Source of the DNA: Muricea muricata
Lineage: Eukaryota > Cnidaria > Anthozoa > Malacalcyonacea > Plexauridae
Direction: 5' to 3'
Assembly: GCA_963855995.1 (NCBI GenBank)
Contig: OY979720.1
Span: 1,924,501 to 1,988,500, forward strand
DNA: 64,000 nucleotides
The stretch's first letter is position 1. Each line of letters begins with the position of its first letter. This document shows, one piece after another, positions 12,860 through 24,372 of the stretch. The notes under the pieces are model-generated. The model searched no databases, was not told the origin of the DNA, and saw only the letters and a program-made list of their open reading frames with translations. Position numbers and translations under genes: made by a program.

Positions 12860-14279
12860 GTAAGTTTTTAGTATATTTTAAACGCATTGAATGAATTAAA
12901 AGTCGATATTTTAACAGTTTTCTCTGTATTAAAAACCGACAAAGCTAGTGCGCCAGCTTGTATGTTAAGCCATCTGATACTTTAGGCACAACCACGTCTG
13001 GAATTTTGTGATTCAAGCACATGTTTCACAAAGATGTTTGTGTGTAAAGGTTTTGATGCAATAAAGCGTGCATTGTTTTTAATTTTGTAAAGTATTTGAA
13101 TAGGAAATGTTTTGGATAGCAAGCAAATTATTGATTTGTAATGTATAAGTCTTCATACATGACAGATGTGAGTCGTATGATATAACATTGCATTATAGAA
13201 AAACATCACAAAAGCTTTCTTATAACTTCCAACCAATCTCCTTGGGCACATCCTGACATCCGGCAATGTTGCTCACCTCCAATGGTTTGTGCCAGCAATC
13301 AAATTGATATAAAAATAATCTTTTTTGCTGAACTATCAAATGGCCAGTGGGCAGTTCAAGAATGCTGAAGTTCAGGAGTGTTTTGGGGAAGACTTTGAAG
13401 CAACCAAATTTGATTCACAATTGAATGATTTGCAATTTTTACCAACAAGTGTCATGAAATTTGATTGTTTTCATACCATCAGTGAGAGCAGGAGCCCTGG
13501 GCATTATTGCTTAGATTATGTTTTCACTAATTATAGTTTAATGCATTGTTTAGATGATATTAAAGCTTATAATATATTGCTAAGGTTATTTATTCAGTTT
13601 CCTTAGGGCTCAGCTAATTATATTTCATGATTATGGTGTAATTGTTACCATTTAAAACAGGAAATATTGTGTTTATGCTGCTCCCTTTGTTGAATTTGCT
13701 GTGTTGTAATTTCATTATAGTCTGTCTATGTAATATGAGAGCATGTCAGCCACCTCAAATGACATATTTTATTCTCTTCCAACTTCTCATGTGATTACAA
13801 CTTTGAGAGGAAAAGAACTTGATCACGCATGCTGAGACATGAAAGATTTGTTAATTCTGTAAAGCCTTGTTCTCATATTTTCACACACCCCCCCTGGCTT
13901 GATCTGTTAACATGTCTGGATTTCCCCTTCCCATCCATTCTTTGATTTTTGATAACACAACATTTCCTTAAGCCTGATGCCGATGACTCATTGTCGGTAG
14001 TCATTCAAGGAGGAAATTCACAAAGGATTCTGCGACAAATCAGGACTATGTTTAGTAAAGAAAATATTAGAAGTAAATGCTGAAAACATGAATGTTAGAA
14101 TCTGAAAAAATAGAGACAATATAAAAACAAACAAATTGTGAAGAATAGAGTCATCTTCCAATTCAAACATGAATGAGACAAGACAAGTAGTTTAGATTGT
14201 TTTTTTATTTGATATTTTGAATACAAGACGACTCTATTATTCAAAATTTGTTTCTTTTTCTATTTTCTTAAATTTTCAG
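12860..14279. other. Putative 5' intron or spacer
   Basis: The open frame at 13325-13606 has no motif I recognise and could be chance. The rest is ordinary AT-rich sequence without repeats I could pair. Confidence 0.4.
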
Positions 14280-14443
14280 TTGGCAATGGTTAAATTGTAA
14301 CTTTGATGCTTAGGAAAAGCCCTTCTTTTGACAATCATATCCTGTTTGTTGAAAACCTGTCCGTTTAAATCATGTTTTTCTACAGTATTTATTTTGAAAT
14401 GTTGTAGAAATTTTAGCTGATGTGCCTTGTGAGATTTTGAACA

Positions 14444-17400
14444 ATGGCAGATGTACCTCCCTTCAGCTCCGATGATATTCAAAAGTTATTCGATAATAAA
14501 CATATTGTTGTTATTGGTGATTCGGGTATGTTGTATTGTTCTGTATTTAAAAAATTGTCTGCAGCAAATAAACGGGTGGGTTTCAGTGAAAATCATCAGT
14601 AAAAATACAGTTCAAGGGTAGTTTATTTAGGGTAACCATGGGTATAAAATACACATCAATTGATGGTACAGTAACTCCAACTAAAGATAACGTTTTGATC
14701 CTACATTCGTGATAGTGACCAAATAAAGTTCAAATATAGAATCAAAATATCTTAGTTCAAAGTATCTTAGAGTTACCACTGTTGTGTTTTGTTTATTTGA
14801 AACTTGTAAATTAATGTTTTTTTAATAATTCATATTTATTATACATTGCAATTGTTTTATGTGTTGTGATTTGTCAATTGCATGCATATAAATGCAACTA
14901 TCATGCAATCTGCAGATAGCTCAGTTATGTGCATGTTGAGCCTATGATGCAGATTATTACAGTATGCAGATTTGTTAGCATGGCAACAAAACAAAGCATT
15001 AATTTTTTTATCTTTTCTGTTTCTGTGCGTTACTAGTTCGGCTTGGCTGATAACTCTTACCAAGACATTGATAATTCTGCATATCACAAAAACCAAGTCC
15101 AATAATTGTTTAATATAATGCAGCCATTGTAGCAGAAGATCTTGAAGTGCTGTTGCCAGTGTTGGTAATGCAGTCAAAGCACACAGCAATCTAAAATGAT
15201 AAAGCAGAATTCAATGTTTCAAGCGAAGGGCTTGAAATTTATTTCACACACACTGCCGTGTGGGATGCTTAAACCGCAACCCTGACCCTTAATAAATTTC
15301 AGCTAACTATTTACGAAACATGTGACCATCACTATCCGCTAGCCCAACGTCTGTGATCTAAATTTAGCTTCTTCTTGTAACTTGCAACGTTCCTTACATC
15401 ATACTTCCTAACTGTCCAGGGTGGGTGGAGGGATTTTAGGTCAGGAAAGCGTGGCAAAACAAAAAAACAGACTTCCCCCTTGATGTTAGACTCGTGTGAA
15501 AAAATTTTTCGTGTGAAAAACATTCTCTGCCTCTTTCTTGCCTTGGCTGGCAGAAAATAACAGCGAAAATAATTGGTAAATAGACCAATAAAATTTTGTT
15601 CCTTATTAAAGGTAGCACAGGAGGAAATAACATACATCTGGGTCCCTATAATGTACTTGCAATTGAATACTTGATTACAAGCTAATGATTATTATTTGTT
15701 TCTAATAGTTCATTTACAAGCTAATGATTATTATTTGTTGCTAATAGTTCAAAGATCTGTCTACAAAGATTTGGTGTGTCTTTTGAGAGAAGATCGATTA
15801 TTGACTCTTGTAGAGTTAAAAGAAAAGGTATGTGAACTGTTGTGATCTGTATGTGCTAATCACACATGAACCAATGCTAAACACCATTGAGACCTAGCAC
15901 CATTATGCATGAATCTGTATTGGTATGAATATAAGTTTTTAACAGTATAATTCTTTCTACTGGCTTTGCAGTTCTTTTTACCTTGCACTACCCTGTGGAA
16001 AGACAGTGGTTTGGTTGACAGGGGTTCAAAAGTTTTTCTATCTATTTATTTACAAAAGAACCTGGCCTTTCTTGCTCAGCCAGAGACATGGATGCAGTGT
16101 TTTCTTGGCAGAAAGTAAAAGTTCATACACATAAGGAATTCAACAAATTAACACTTGCACTGTTATTTCATTTCTGGTGTATTAGCCACCATTTGTATTT
16201 AGTGTATTGCAATGAACCATTGCTGTAATATTACATAATGTCTCCTGATTTAGGGTGAGAGAAGCTTCCAAGAAGATAAGTTGGTTGAAGGAGGTGTTGA
16301 CACTGAAGAAGGTCTACACAACGGTACCAACTACATAGAAGTGCGCAAATACTCACAGGATAACACCACGATTATGTTTTTCTTTGTAACACGTTGTTAC
16401 GGCGAATATATGCAGTCTATATTAGACGATTTCAAACTAAAACCACCAGATGTTATGATCATGAACTCTTGTCTTTGGGACCTTCATCGCTATGGACCGA
16501 GAGCAAACGCTGAGTATATCACAAATATTTCGGAACTTTTAGATGCAATCGATCTTGCGGTACCGCATGAGGATAGTTTGTTTATCTGGAATGCTACACT
16601 TCCTGTACGCGAGACAGTCAAGGCTGGTTTTCTTCCACCAGGTGTTGATCATACTATACCATCTGAAGACATCCGCAAAGCTAACTTGTATGTCCGAGGT
16701 CAACTCAAGAATTATGGAGAGCGTTTCGTCTTCCTTGATCTTCATCAGATTTTCTACACGCATCTAGATCTTCGAGTCAAAGATGGTGTCCACTGGAATG
16801 ATTTTGCTCACAGGAAGATGACGTTTCTAATACTTTACGAAATATCAAAACGTTGGAATTTTGAAATACCATCAAAATCACCATTGTCACCAGTACCTGA
16901 CGAGGCTGTCGAGCAGGTACCTCCTGTGAGCAATGATCTTTCCGTGAACACACCTCCCACTGGCCCATACCCTCTGTTGGATGTCCGACCTCCGCCAAGA
17001 AATGGTTTCGTGAGAAATGGTCCAGAAGTCAATGGTCCACCAAGACATTTTCCAGGTTTGCGGTTGAATGGTACTCCAGGCAGTTTTCCCAGGGGTCCTT
17101 TAGGGCCGCGTGCGACTAGACCCCGTAGGTTTAATGGTTTACCTGGACCAAGTGTTAAAACGCCTTGTCCCAGATCTAATGGACCTCCCAGACTAAGATC
17201 TCCAGGCTCTCGGGCTCTTACCCCTAACACTCGCCCTCCACGCCCCGGGGCTAATAGTTCTTGTGAGTTTAGAGGTCCACGGGTTAACGGGCGACCAGGA
17301 TTTCGAGGTAATAGTCCGCCAGTTTTACGGCCTAATCTTCCGCCTGTGCCCCCAATGAGAGCTCACATTAATATACTTGGGAATAATCTTGCGACTAACG

Positions 17401-17684
17401 AGCCAATTAGAGATGATCTTTTAAGAAACGCGCCTATAAGAAACCGTCTTATTGGTCCAGCAGGTCCGAGAAACCGCCGAGGAAGAACGCGTAGTGCAAC
17501 CCACCCATTTGGTCCCAGGCCGCAGAGGGGTTGGTTGAGTGGTCCCCCTGCACGTTTTCTTAATAACAATTACCTGCCCCCAAGATTCCCATCAAACGAT
17601 ACCATCCCTCCCGCCTTCCCAGGCAAACGAAAATATATCGAAGAAGACGATTATCACAGACCTTATAAGTTTCCACGCATGTGA
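14444..17684 (+). CDS. PCED1: PC-esterase domain protein, PCED1/FAM113-like
   Basis: Three coding exons are supported: 14444-14525 (phase 1 end, donor GTATGT), 15748-15827 (acceptor TAATAG, donor GTATGT) and 16254-17684 (acceptor GATTTAG, stop TGA). They join to about 530 residues. Exon 1 ends inside the nucleophile motif IVVIGDS (Ser27); exon 2 continues QRSVYKDLV, as in vertebrate PCED1A/B. Exon 3 carries HNGTNYIEVRKY, NSCLWDLHRYG (from residue 125) and the catalytic-type DGVHW (His234), then a Pro/Arg/Asn/Gly-rich tail from about residue 263 to the end. The family belongs to the GDSL/SGNH hydrolase-like fold; its substrate is not established, so esterase activity is inference. No signal peptide is seen at the N-terminus, so an intracellular location is likely. 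The start is the first ATG in frame before the motif. Symbol applies at family level; PCED1A versus PCED1B cannot be assigned. Confidence 0.92.
14526..15747 (+). other. PCED1 intron 1 with duplicated 3' splice site
   Basis: This intron of 1,222 bp interrupts the codon after GDS. Its last 75 bases are a 39-bp direct duplication (TTACAAGCTAATGATTATTA and onward) that creates two acceptors, AG at 15708 and AG at 15747. Open frames on either strand inside it show no family similarity. Confidence 0.75.
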
Positions 17685-19385
17685 TTGATCAAGCGATATT
17701 TAAAATTCTAAAGAGTTCTGTTCAAATTTTGTTTGTATAGATTATAAAGAAGCAATGTATATTCTTAATTTAAGCAGATTTATATGGTTGTTGTGAAACG
17801 GTTATCATGTTTGGGTTAGCTAATGGCAAGTTTTCTTGCACAGTAGCGTAGCTAACCCAGCAGTTCATTAGTCCGCCATGCAAATATTTGTTTTCACTTA
17901 TGACTGGGAAAATAAGCAATTTCTAAATAGATGAATATGATAATAATTTTGAGATTAGCATAGCGGGACTACAATGTCGGGCTGGTTGCTGCTCTGTTCT
18001 TGTAAGCAAGATTCCCGTTCAATTTCAGCTAGTTCTTTGTGTTGGCACAATGTTTCTACACTAGTCATGTCCGTAGTACTGCATCGCCGTGCAGTATGTG
18101 AAGGAATACAAGAACCAGTAATCCGCTTTCATACCACACGATTCCGGATTCTCACTGGTGGTTGTGGATTTGCACTAGTGGATTCCGTTTGATTGCATAA
18201 CTACTACAGGATTCTAGGGTCCTACTCCTGGATTCCAGTGCGCAGCTATCGCATTCCGCAATCTTACCGGTAGTTTTTGCCACATTCCAGGGCGAATTGT
18301 AATGTTTTGTCTTTGTCCGTTGTTTTCGCTATCGACTCAGCTGGGAGCACTGAGCTGGGAGACAAAACAGTACAATACGGTACCGTACGACAAGATTAAA
18401 CCCGTTTCCACTTCAATCGTAGCGAAACGTGGGGTATCCATTTGTGTCCATATCATTTGTTCTGCCTGAGTGTTTACAAAACAATGAAATACGCTACGTT
18501 TTGCTATGATACGGTTGAAGTGGAAAACAGGTTTTTTAAATGTGGAAACCTGTGCTAACAATACCACATCAAATCCGAAGTATCTACTATTTACAGCAGA
18601 TGATTTATTATGTGTACATATGGGAACAACGTACCCTATATAACCCTATATGGGACAAAAAACGATTGAATAACAAACGTTTGTTTTGAAAGGAATAGTT
18701 TTAAAATTAAAAAATAATATAAAAGTTGTAAGTTTGATAAAATTTATTTTTATAAAAACACATTCTTTGAAGCTTTGTCTCTTATTATGATGTGACTGTT
18801 GACTATGGGTTAGCCTATTTTTATCCAATTTACTTGCTGCTACCAGCCAGTTGAGAGTTCTTATTGGCCAGGAAATGCAATTGACTGGCTGTCATGATGG
18901 TTATGACATGCGTATTGCGTAATTCATATAAGTGGCCCACCCTACTGTCCAATTCTTTGCTGTGCACACGACATAGTTGGCAGCATTAACACTGACTATC
19001 TTTAGGGTAGGGGTAAGAAAACAAATTTGTGCAAAAAAGATGGTAATGTTATGTGTGTCTGAAAACAAACCAGCATGGAAAATGACTATGCAGTCAATAG
19101 TAAACAAACTATAAAGTCTATAAAGCCCATAAAGATATAAACTATAAAGCCCATCCGAGGTCACAAGGCTCGGACATTAGCATGCTAGTGAGCTCGGGAG
19201 TGGAAGGATTAATTTGTGTATTTTGGTTTGTTGAAACTAGCATAAAGTCTAGTTTCAGAACTATGCTGATGGATGGTAATGCACACGCATTACCTACATG
19301 GCACTGTTGTCGAAAAAAGCGTATTTACCTTGTTGAAAAAAAGGAGATTAGTAGAAAATGCACCAACGAACGCAATGGGAGAAGA
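17685..19385. other. PCED1 3' flank and spacer
   Basis: No canonical AATAAA is seen close after the stop, so the mRNA end cannot be placed. One foldback repeat lies at 18398-18535. Other open frames here are short and without motifs. Confidence 0.5.
18398..18535. mobile_element. Foldback repeat, MITE-like
   Basis: About 35-bp imperfect inverted arms: AACCCGTTTCCACTTCAATC on the left and GGTTGAAGTGGAAAACAGGT on the right pair when one is reverse-complemented. No coding capacity; family unknown. Confidence 0.55.
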
Positions 19386-19389
19386 ACAT

Positions 19390-20652
19390 TAATTGGTTAT
19401 ATCGTTATGTTACGCGCACGAAATGTATATTACGTCATTTATAATATAGATCAATGACGTCATTTATACAGCATATATGCCATATGTGTTATAGACGTAT
19501 TGGTGTTATAGACGTTGCGGTGTTATGGGCGTTAATGGTGTTATGGGTGTTATTGGTGTTATGGGCGTTATTGGTGTTATGGCGTTATTGGTGTTAAAGA
19601 CGTTATTGGTGTTATAGGCGTTATGGCGTTATTGGTGCTATGGACGTTATTAGTGTTATGGACGTTATTGGTATTATGGACGTTATTGGTGTTATGGACG
19701 TTATTGGTGTTACAGACGTTATGGCGTTATTGGTGTTACAGACGTTATTGGTGTTACAGACGTTATGGCGTAATTGGTGTTATAGACGTTATGGCGTTAC
19801 AGACGTTATGGCGTCATAGACGTTATGGCGTCACAGACGTTATGGCGTTATTGGTGTTATATACGTTATTGGTGTTATAGGCGTTATGGCGTTACAGACG
19901 TTATGGCGTTATTGGTGTTATAGACGTTACTGGTGTTATAGACGTTACTGGTGTTATAGACGTTACTGGTGTTATAGACGTTACTGGTGTTATAGACGTT
20001 ACTGGTGTTATAGACGTTATTGGTGTTATAGAGGTTATAGGCGTTATGGCGTTACAGACGTTATGGCGTTATGGCCGTTATCGGTGTTATAGCCGTTATG
20101 GACGTTATTGGTGTTACAGACGTTATGGCGCTACAGACGTTATGGCGTTGTTGGTGTTACAGACGTTATTGGTGTTACAGACGTTATGGCGTTATTGGTG
20201 TTATAGACGTTATTGGTGTTATGGACGTTATGGCGTTATTGGTGTTATGGACGTTATTGGTGTTATAGACGTAATGGCGTTACAGACGTTATGGCGTTAT
20301 TGGTGTTAAAGACGTTATGGAGCTATTGGTGTTATGGGCGTTATTGGTGTTATGGGCGTTATTGGTGTTATGGCGTTACTGGTGTTGTAGACGTTATTGG
20401 TGTTATAGACGTTATGGCGTTATAGACGTTATGGCGTTATAGACGTTATGGAGCTATTGGTGTTATGGGCGTTATTGGTGTTATGGGCGTTATTGGTGTT
20501 ATGGCGTTACTGGTGTTGTAGAGGTTATTGGTGTTATAGACGTTATGGCGTTATTGGTGTTATAGACGTTATGGCGTTATTGGTGTTATAGACGTTATGG
20601 CGTTATTGGTGTTATAGACGCTATGGCGTTATTGGTGTTATGGACGTTATTG
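19390..20652 (+). repeat. GACGTTATT/GGTGTTATR minisatellite, copy 1
   Basis: From about 19486 the sequence is built from alternating 9-mers (GGTGTTATA/G, GACGTTATT, GGCGTTATT), an 18-27 bp higher period, for more than 1.1 kb. The unique-looking flank 19390-19485 (GTTATATCGTTATGTTACGC, then two TGACGT/GACGTCA words and GCATATATGCCATATG) is found again in reverse complement at 47700-47800. The repeated Val/Ile/Trp/Tyr/Arg ORFs here are artefacts of the 9-bp period. Confidence 0.93.
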
Positions 20653-22003
20653 GTTCTTATTCAAACTCCCTTCCTTCCTCAGTGGCGTAGATACTTACCT
20701 GGGGCCCTAAGTTGACATTCTCTACTTCTGCGGAAACTGAAAAGATGTTTTGCTGGTAAGACGGAACACAGCGTGTTGCTTAACATTACTCATGCAGATT
20801 ACCCTTTAAATTGCAAAAGACTCAATTGGATTTACTTAGAAATAAATTTGTACATACATTTAAAAATGTAATTACACTCAAAAGCAACTTCAAGATCTTC
20901 CTGGACAGAGTATGATTAAATATTATTCGATGAAATGCGAACAAAAGCTCGCGAATGGCTTCGAATAACTTTGATTTAATCTAGCGTGTATATGTATAAT
21001 AATTCTTAACCCAGTGAAAGTGGTAATTAACTAACATAGAAAGTGGTAACTAACATAGTCTGGTGGTAAAGACAATGTGTGTCCCTTCAGAGTCAATCAC
21101 TGAGTCCGGGAACAATACCTGCCTTTGATAAAAATCGTCCTGGCTTTGGTCAGTTTTAAGAATTAAGCATAGGCTAGAAGAACGTATAGACAACTCAAAC
21201 CAACTTGCCGAAGCCTCATAACCAACGTAATGCAGTGGTCAAATACAAATTACTCAACAAAAGTGGGTAGGATAAATTCCTACCCTTGCCATGCATTAAA
21301 TAGTTTTCGTCTTGTGTAAGAATTATAACCCTTTCCAAAGTATCTTCTCGTCTATTTTGCAAATTTTTTTAGAAAAAAATTCGTCAAAATTTGACAACTT
21401 CTTTTTATCATACAGTCTGATAAAGAAAAATTTTTATTTCCTTGTTAACCGCACTGGCAAAATTTTTGGTAAATGGAGAAAATAAAAGTTCTAAAAAATC
21501 ATCGAAAAAAATTGAACAAAAAACCGTGCTCAAAATGCTAGAGTTTTTCTTAACGGTGGGAACCATCTTTTTTGGCGAAAAAACCCCAAATAAATAATTG
21601 AAAAGAATTACGCTCTACCACTTACATTAGGGCTATTGAAAAGCGTCATAAGAGATTGTACGCCAGCGTAACCAATTTAAATTAAAAAGTTCCAAAAGGT
21701 GTCAGGAATTCTGCTACCTTCGAAGGATTAGCCTTGGAATGGTATAACGATGGTAAAAAGGACCAGGTATTGTAATAAAAGTTTCCCACACGGATGGCGC
21801 GCACGGATGGCTTCGCACAATTGGCTTCGACAAGTGACCCAATGTGGGTGTCTAACCGACAACGGCGCCGAATCGACTCCCTCAACCGTCTGTATCATAA
21901 CTCCACCACCTCTGGTTCGAAATACAGGGGAGGGTAGAAGCGGCCCATAGGCCGTAAGTGCTAAAACCCTGTATCTTCGAATCAGACCATCAAGATACAG
22001 TAT
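20653..22003. other. Spacer with one arm of a direct repeat pair
   Basis: It contains the first 204-bp direct repeat (20811-21014). 21680-22000 holds a mixed-composition stretch with open frames on both strands but no recognisable domain. I see no supported gene. Confidence 0.5.
20811..21014 (+). repeat. ~204-bp direct repeat, left copy
   Basis: It begins TTGCAAAAGACTCAATTGGA and ends AATTCTTAACCCAG. It matches 22492-22694 at an offset of about 1,680 bp with few differences. It lacks TG...CA ends, so it is not an obvious LTR. Confidence 0.9.
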
Positions 22004-22490
22004 CACCGATTTGTATATATATACCTCATGCTCTGCTGTTGCAGTGATTGTGGTTGAATTACGACCGGGTAGGCACTATTGCCATGCGCACATGCATCCA
22101 TGTATTAGTGTATAAGTTTTATCATAAACATCAAAATATAATTTGCGTGATCATTTATGCAATCAGTGAACGACATTTCCATTTATTTAATACTTATCGT
22201 CTCTGTAGTGCCTCAGCAATAATGTTGTTCTTCGACATTAGATTTGAATAGTGATCTGTTTAGTTCAATGATATATATTGAACGCCTAAAGCTGGGTCAT
22301 TAAATTTGAAAATGTATGTTTGATCAGAATTTCGAGGTCTTCTCCGAGTATAAGGGAATTAAGGCTGATTTCAACACACATTTATTTTTCAAATGTTCTA
22401 CTTACAAACATATGGGCTTTTAAAATTCGTAGCACCAGAAACCTACCGTATGCTCAAGTTGTGATCTTATCGATTTTTATTATTTGTGAT
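22004..22490 (+). mobile_element. Dispersed repeat sharing sequence with 44930-45420
   Basis: It starts at CACCGATTTGTATATATATA, continues through GCTCTGCTGTTGCA and TGTGGTTGAATTACGACC, and carries on with long stretches identical to 44930-45420 (ATCATTTATGCAATCAGTGA, CTTATCGTCTCTGTAGTGCC). Only the right arm of the hairpin seen at 44848-44989 is present. The 204-bp repeat follows immediately. No coding region is recognised. Confidence 0.8.
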
Positions 22491-22491
22491 A

Positions 22492-22694
22492 TTGCAAAAG
22501 ACTCAATTGGATTTATTTAGGAATAAATTTGTACATACATTTAAAAATGTAATTACACTCAAAGCAACTTCAAGATCTTCCTCGACAGAGTATGATTAAA
22601 TATTATTCGATGAAATGCGAACAAAAGCTCGCGAATGGGTTCAAATAACTTTGAATTAATCTAGCGTGTATATTTATAATAATTCTTACCCCAG
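22492..22694 (+). repeat. ~204-bp direct repeat, right copy
   Basis: Second copy of 20811-21014 in the same orientation, ending AATTCTTACCCCAG. Confidence 0.9.
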
Positions 22695-23060
22695 ACAAAA
22701 GCCTATGGGGTTTGTGACAAGGGCAAGATTTGACCAAAAACTCGTTGACTTGAGACATTTTGCATTGGCCACTAGACTACATGATCGCTATCACGCCCTT
22801 GCCACTTAAATTGTTTAAGCGGGGTTTACTCTAGCCTATAATTGATTCTAAAACATAAAAATAATTCCGAACAAGGGAATTATCGTTCAGCTGCGTTGTT
22901 TATTTACACCACTTTGCTTGATCACCAGACCGCGTTGGCTATTACACTCGCCCTATGTGGTTTAAATTATTTACCCGTTTTCAACAGAATGAGCTTTAAA
23001 AAATAGTTGAAGAATATAAACCAATAAAAATCGTAGATGTGTAGCCAGGATTAGACATAA
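22695..23060. other. Spacer
   Basis: AT-rich sequence; I see no gene, no paired repeat and no structure. Confidence 0.4.
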
Positions 23061-23069
23061 ATGAAAAAA

Positions 23070-23550
23070 GTGAGACGTTCTCTGACTAAAATATATTTAT
23101 TTGTTCACGAGCTTTTGGCCACCAGTCTGTTGCTTTCAACGGGTTCATTTATAATGATTTATAAACTGTGAAAGCGTCAAATGAAGCTAGATATGACGTG
23201 TATACATGTGCACTGTGAAATACGATAAGGTGATACTATGTTTTCATTATTAAGATTGTACATTGTCGAGGAAGCGGTTTTGAGTTGTTATCGGCATTCC
23301 TCCCTTTGGCTGTATGTCATGATTCTAGTGCTAGGCGACTACGGAAATTCCCTGTGTCAATGATTTTCGTGCTGTCGAAATCAATTACATGATCATTGTC
23401 CCATGCATGTTTCGCGATGTTTGAACCATTATTATGTTTCTTAACGTTTCTGATGTGTTCAGCCTTTCTTGTTTTCAGAGATCTGCCTGTTTCCCCTACA
23501 TACAGGCAGATATTTGAAAACAAGAAAAGCAAATGATAACAATGGCAATA
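23070..23550 (-). pseudogene. Penelope-like element, 3' end with GIY-YIG domain (broken)
   Basis: The frame at 23532-23317 reads YVGETGRSLKTR, EHIRNVKKH, SNIAKHAWDNDHVIDF and IIDTGNFRSRLALES. These are the C-terminal GIY-YIG (URI) nuclease motifs of Penelope-like retroelements, which nick target DNA for priming. After LES a TGA replaces the usual Trp, then HTA...ADNNSKPLP is still legible, so a single nonsense change breaks the frame. The reverse transcriptase is absent: the 5' side stops at the left end of Harbinger copy 1 (23559). The tail down to about 23070 has the family-like text GGTGGCCAAAAGCTCGTGAA when read on the minus strand. A dead 5'-truncated copy. Confidence 0.8.
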
Positions 23551-23558
23551 GTGGCTAC

Positions 23559-24339
23559 CAGGGGCCGGTTGTATAAAGCTCTTAACTGCTTTTTAACTAC
23601 CCAAAAAGTAGTTAAATAGTGGTCAACTTTAATCACGTAGTTAGGCCGGTTGTACAAAAAGGCAGTTAGCGTTAACTGCAGTTAAAAAGTAGTTAAAGTT
23701 AACTATCCTAAATGGCATAGTTAACTTCTCAAAACCTAGTTAAATATGGCGGCTGTATTAAGAGTTAACAACTTTTATGAGCGAGATAATACTGAAAGGC
23801 AACTCTTACTTAGAGTTTTTAATCGTCAACTTCCCTGGGAAGATTTCTCAGATAAAGAACTCCTAAAACGCTATAGATTTGGCGGAGAATCTTTGCTTTT
23901 TATAGCGCGACTCATCGACGGCGAAGTGAGACCACTAACAAAGCGAAACCAGGCTCATCACTAAAGACTTATAATTTTAGCAGTGGTAGTGGTTGGTGGT
24001 CTTGCTGCAGGACGTCCACCAGTTTTCCATTGAGACTGCATTACCCCAGAATTTGTTTTTTTTGTCAATTTGGGCCATGTTTTGCAATTTTCCCGTATTT
24101 CTATTGGTGTACGTTTTTCATAGCTGTTAATCTAGGAAGTAAATAGTTTCCCACAACTTTTGCTTTTAGGCATTTGTTATTGTGCTCGAAAATTGGCCCC
24201 GTAATGTGTCTAAATTTTGTTCAACTATATTAACCAGTAGGTTGCATTCTACTGAATTAAAATTTTGTTTTGGTTTTCTTCCCTTGTTTTGGATTAGTTG
24301 CTTTATGGGCAGACATTTTGAATTTGTGTACATGTAATT
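23559..24339 (+). mobile_element. Harbinger-type DNA transposon, copy 1 (right end lost)
   Basis: It begins with the terminal repeat CAGGGGCCGGTTGTATAAA and a subterminal block rich in GTTAACT/AGTTAA words, nearly identical to the left end at 42287. It carries the start of the transposase ORF on the plus strand and a Myb/SANT-like ORF remnant on the minus strand. At 24340 it is cut by another TIR element, after which Harbinger sequence does not resume. Confidence 0.8.
23746..23964 (+). pseudogene. Harbinger transposase N-terminal fragment
   Basis: 72 residues from ATG at 23746: FYERDNTERQ, LPWEDFSDKELLKRYRFG, SLLFIARLIDGEVRPLTKRN. This matches the N-terminal region before the DDE domain in PIF/Harbinger (HARBI1-like) transposases. 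A TAA follows AHH; the sibling copy at 42474 reads through this point (RLRLIILAVVVVGG, then AAGRPPVFH). The catalytic DDE core is absent from both, so neither copy can mobilise itself. Confidence 0.75.
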
Positions 24340-24372
24340 CAGTGTTGCCAGATGAAATCTCAAAATATTCAT
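24030..24372 (-). pseudogene. Myb/SANT-like Harbinger accessory ORF, remnant
   Basis: Minus-strand text includes KQNFNSVECNLLVNIVEQNL, LRGQFSSTITNA, then in another frame KSCGKLFTS and INSYEK. It resembles the Myb/SANT-like DNA-binding domain of the second Harbinger protein, which helps the transposase bind the TIRs. Frameshift and stops break it. The related copy is at 42700-43060. Confidence 0.6.

Noticed and set aside
13325..13606. Possible coding exon upstream of PCED1
   Set aside because: No recognisable motif and no matching splice phase into the PCED1 start exon. Left as unexplained open frame.
16835..17230. 131-residue minus-strand ORF in PCED1 exon 3
   Set aside because: It is the complement of the proline-rich coding region; no independent support.
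19623..20425. Val/Trp/Tyr/Arg repeat proteins
   Set aside because: All three frames are open because the period is a multiple of nine. The same applies to 46648-47743.
20811..22694. LTR retrotransposon
   Set aside because: The direct repeats lack TG...CA ends, there is no primer binding site or polypurine tract evident, and the interior has no retroelement ORF.
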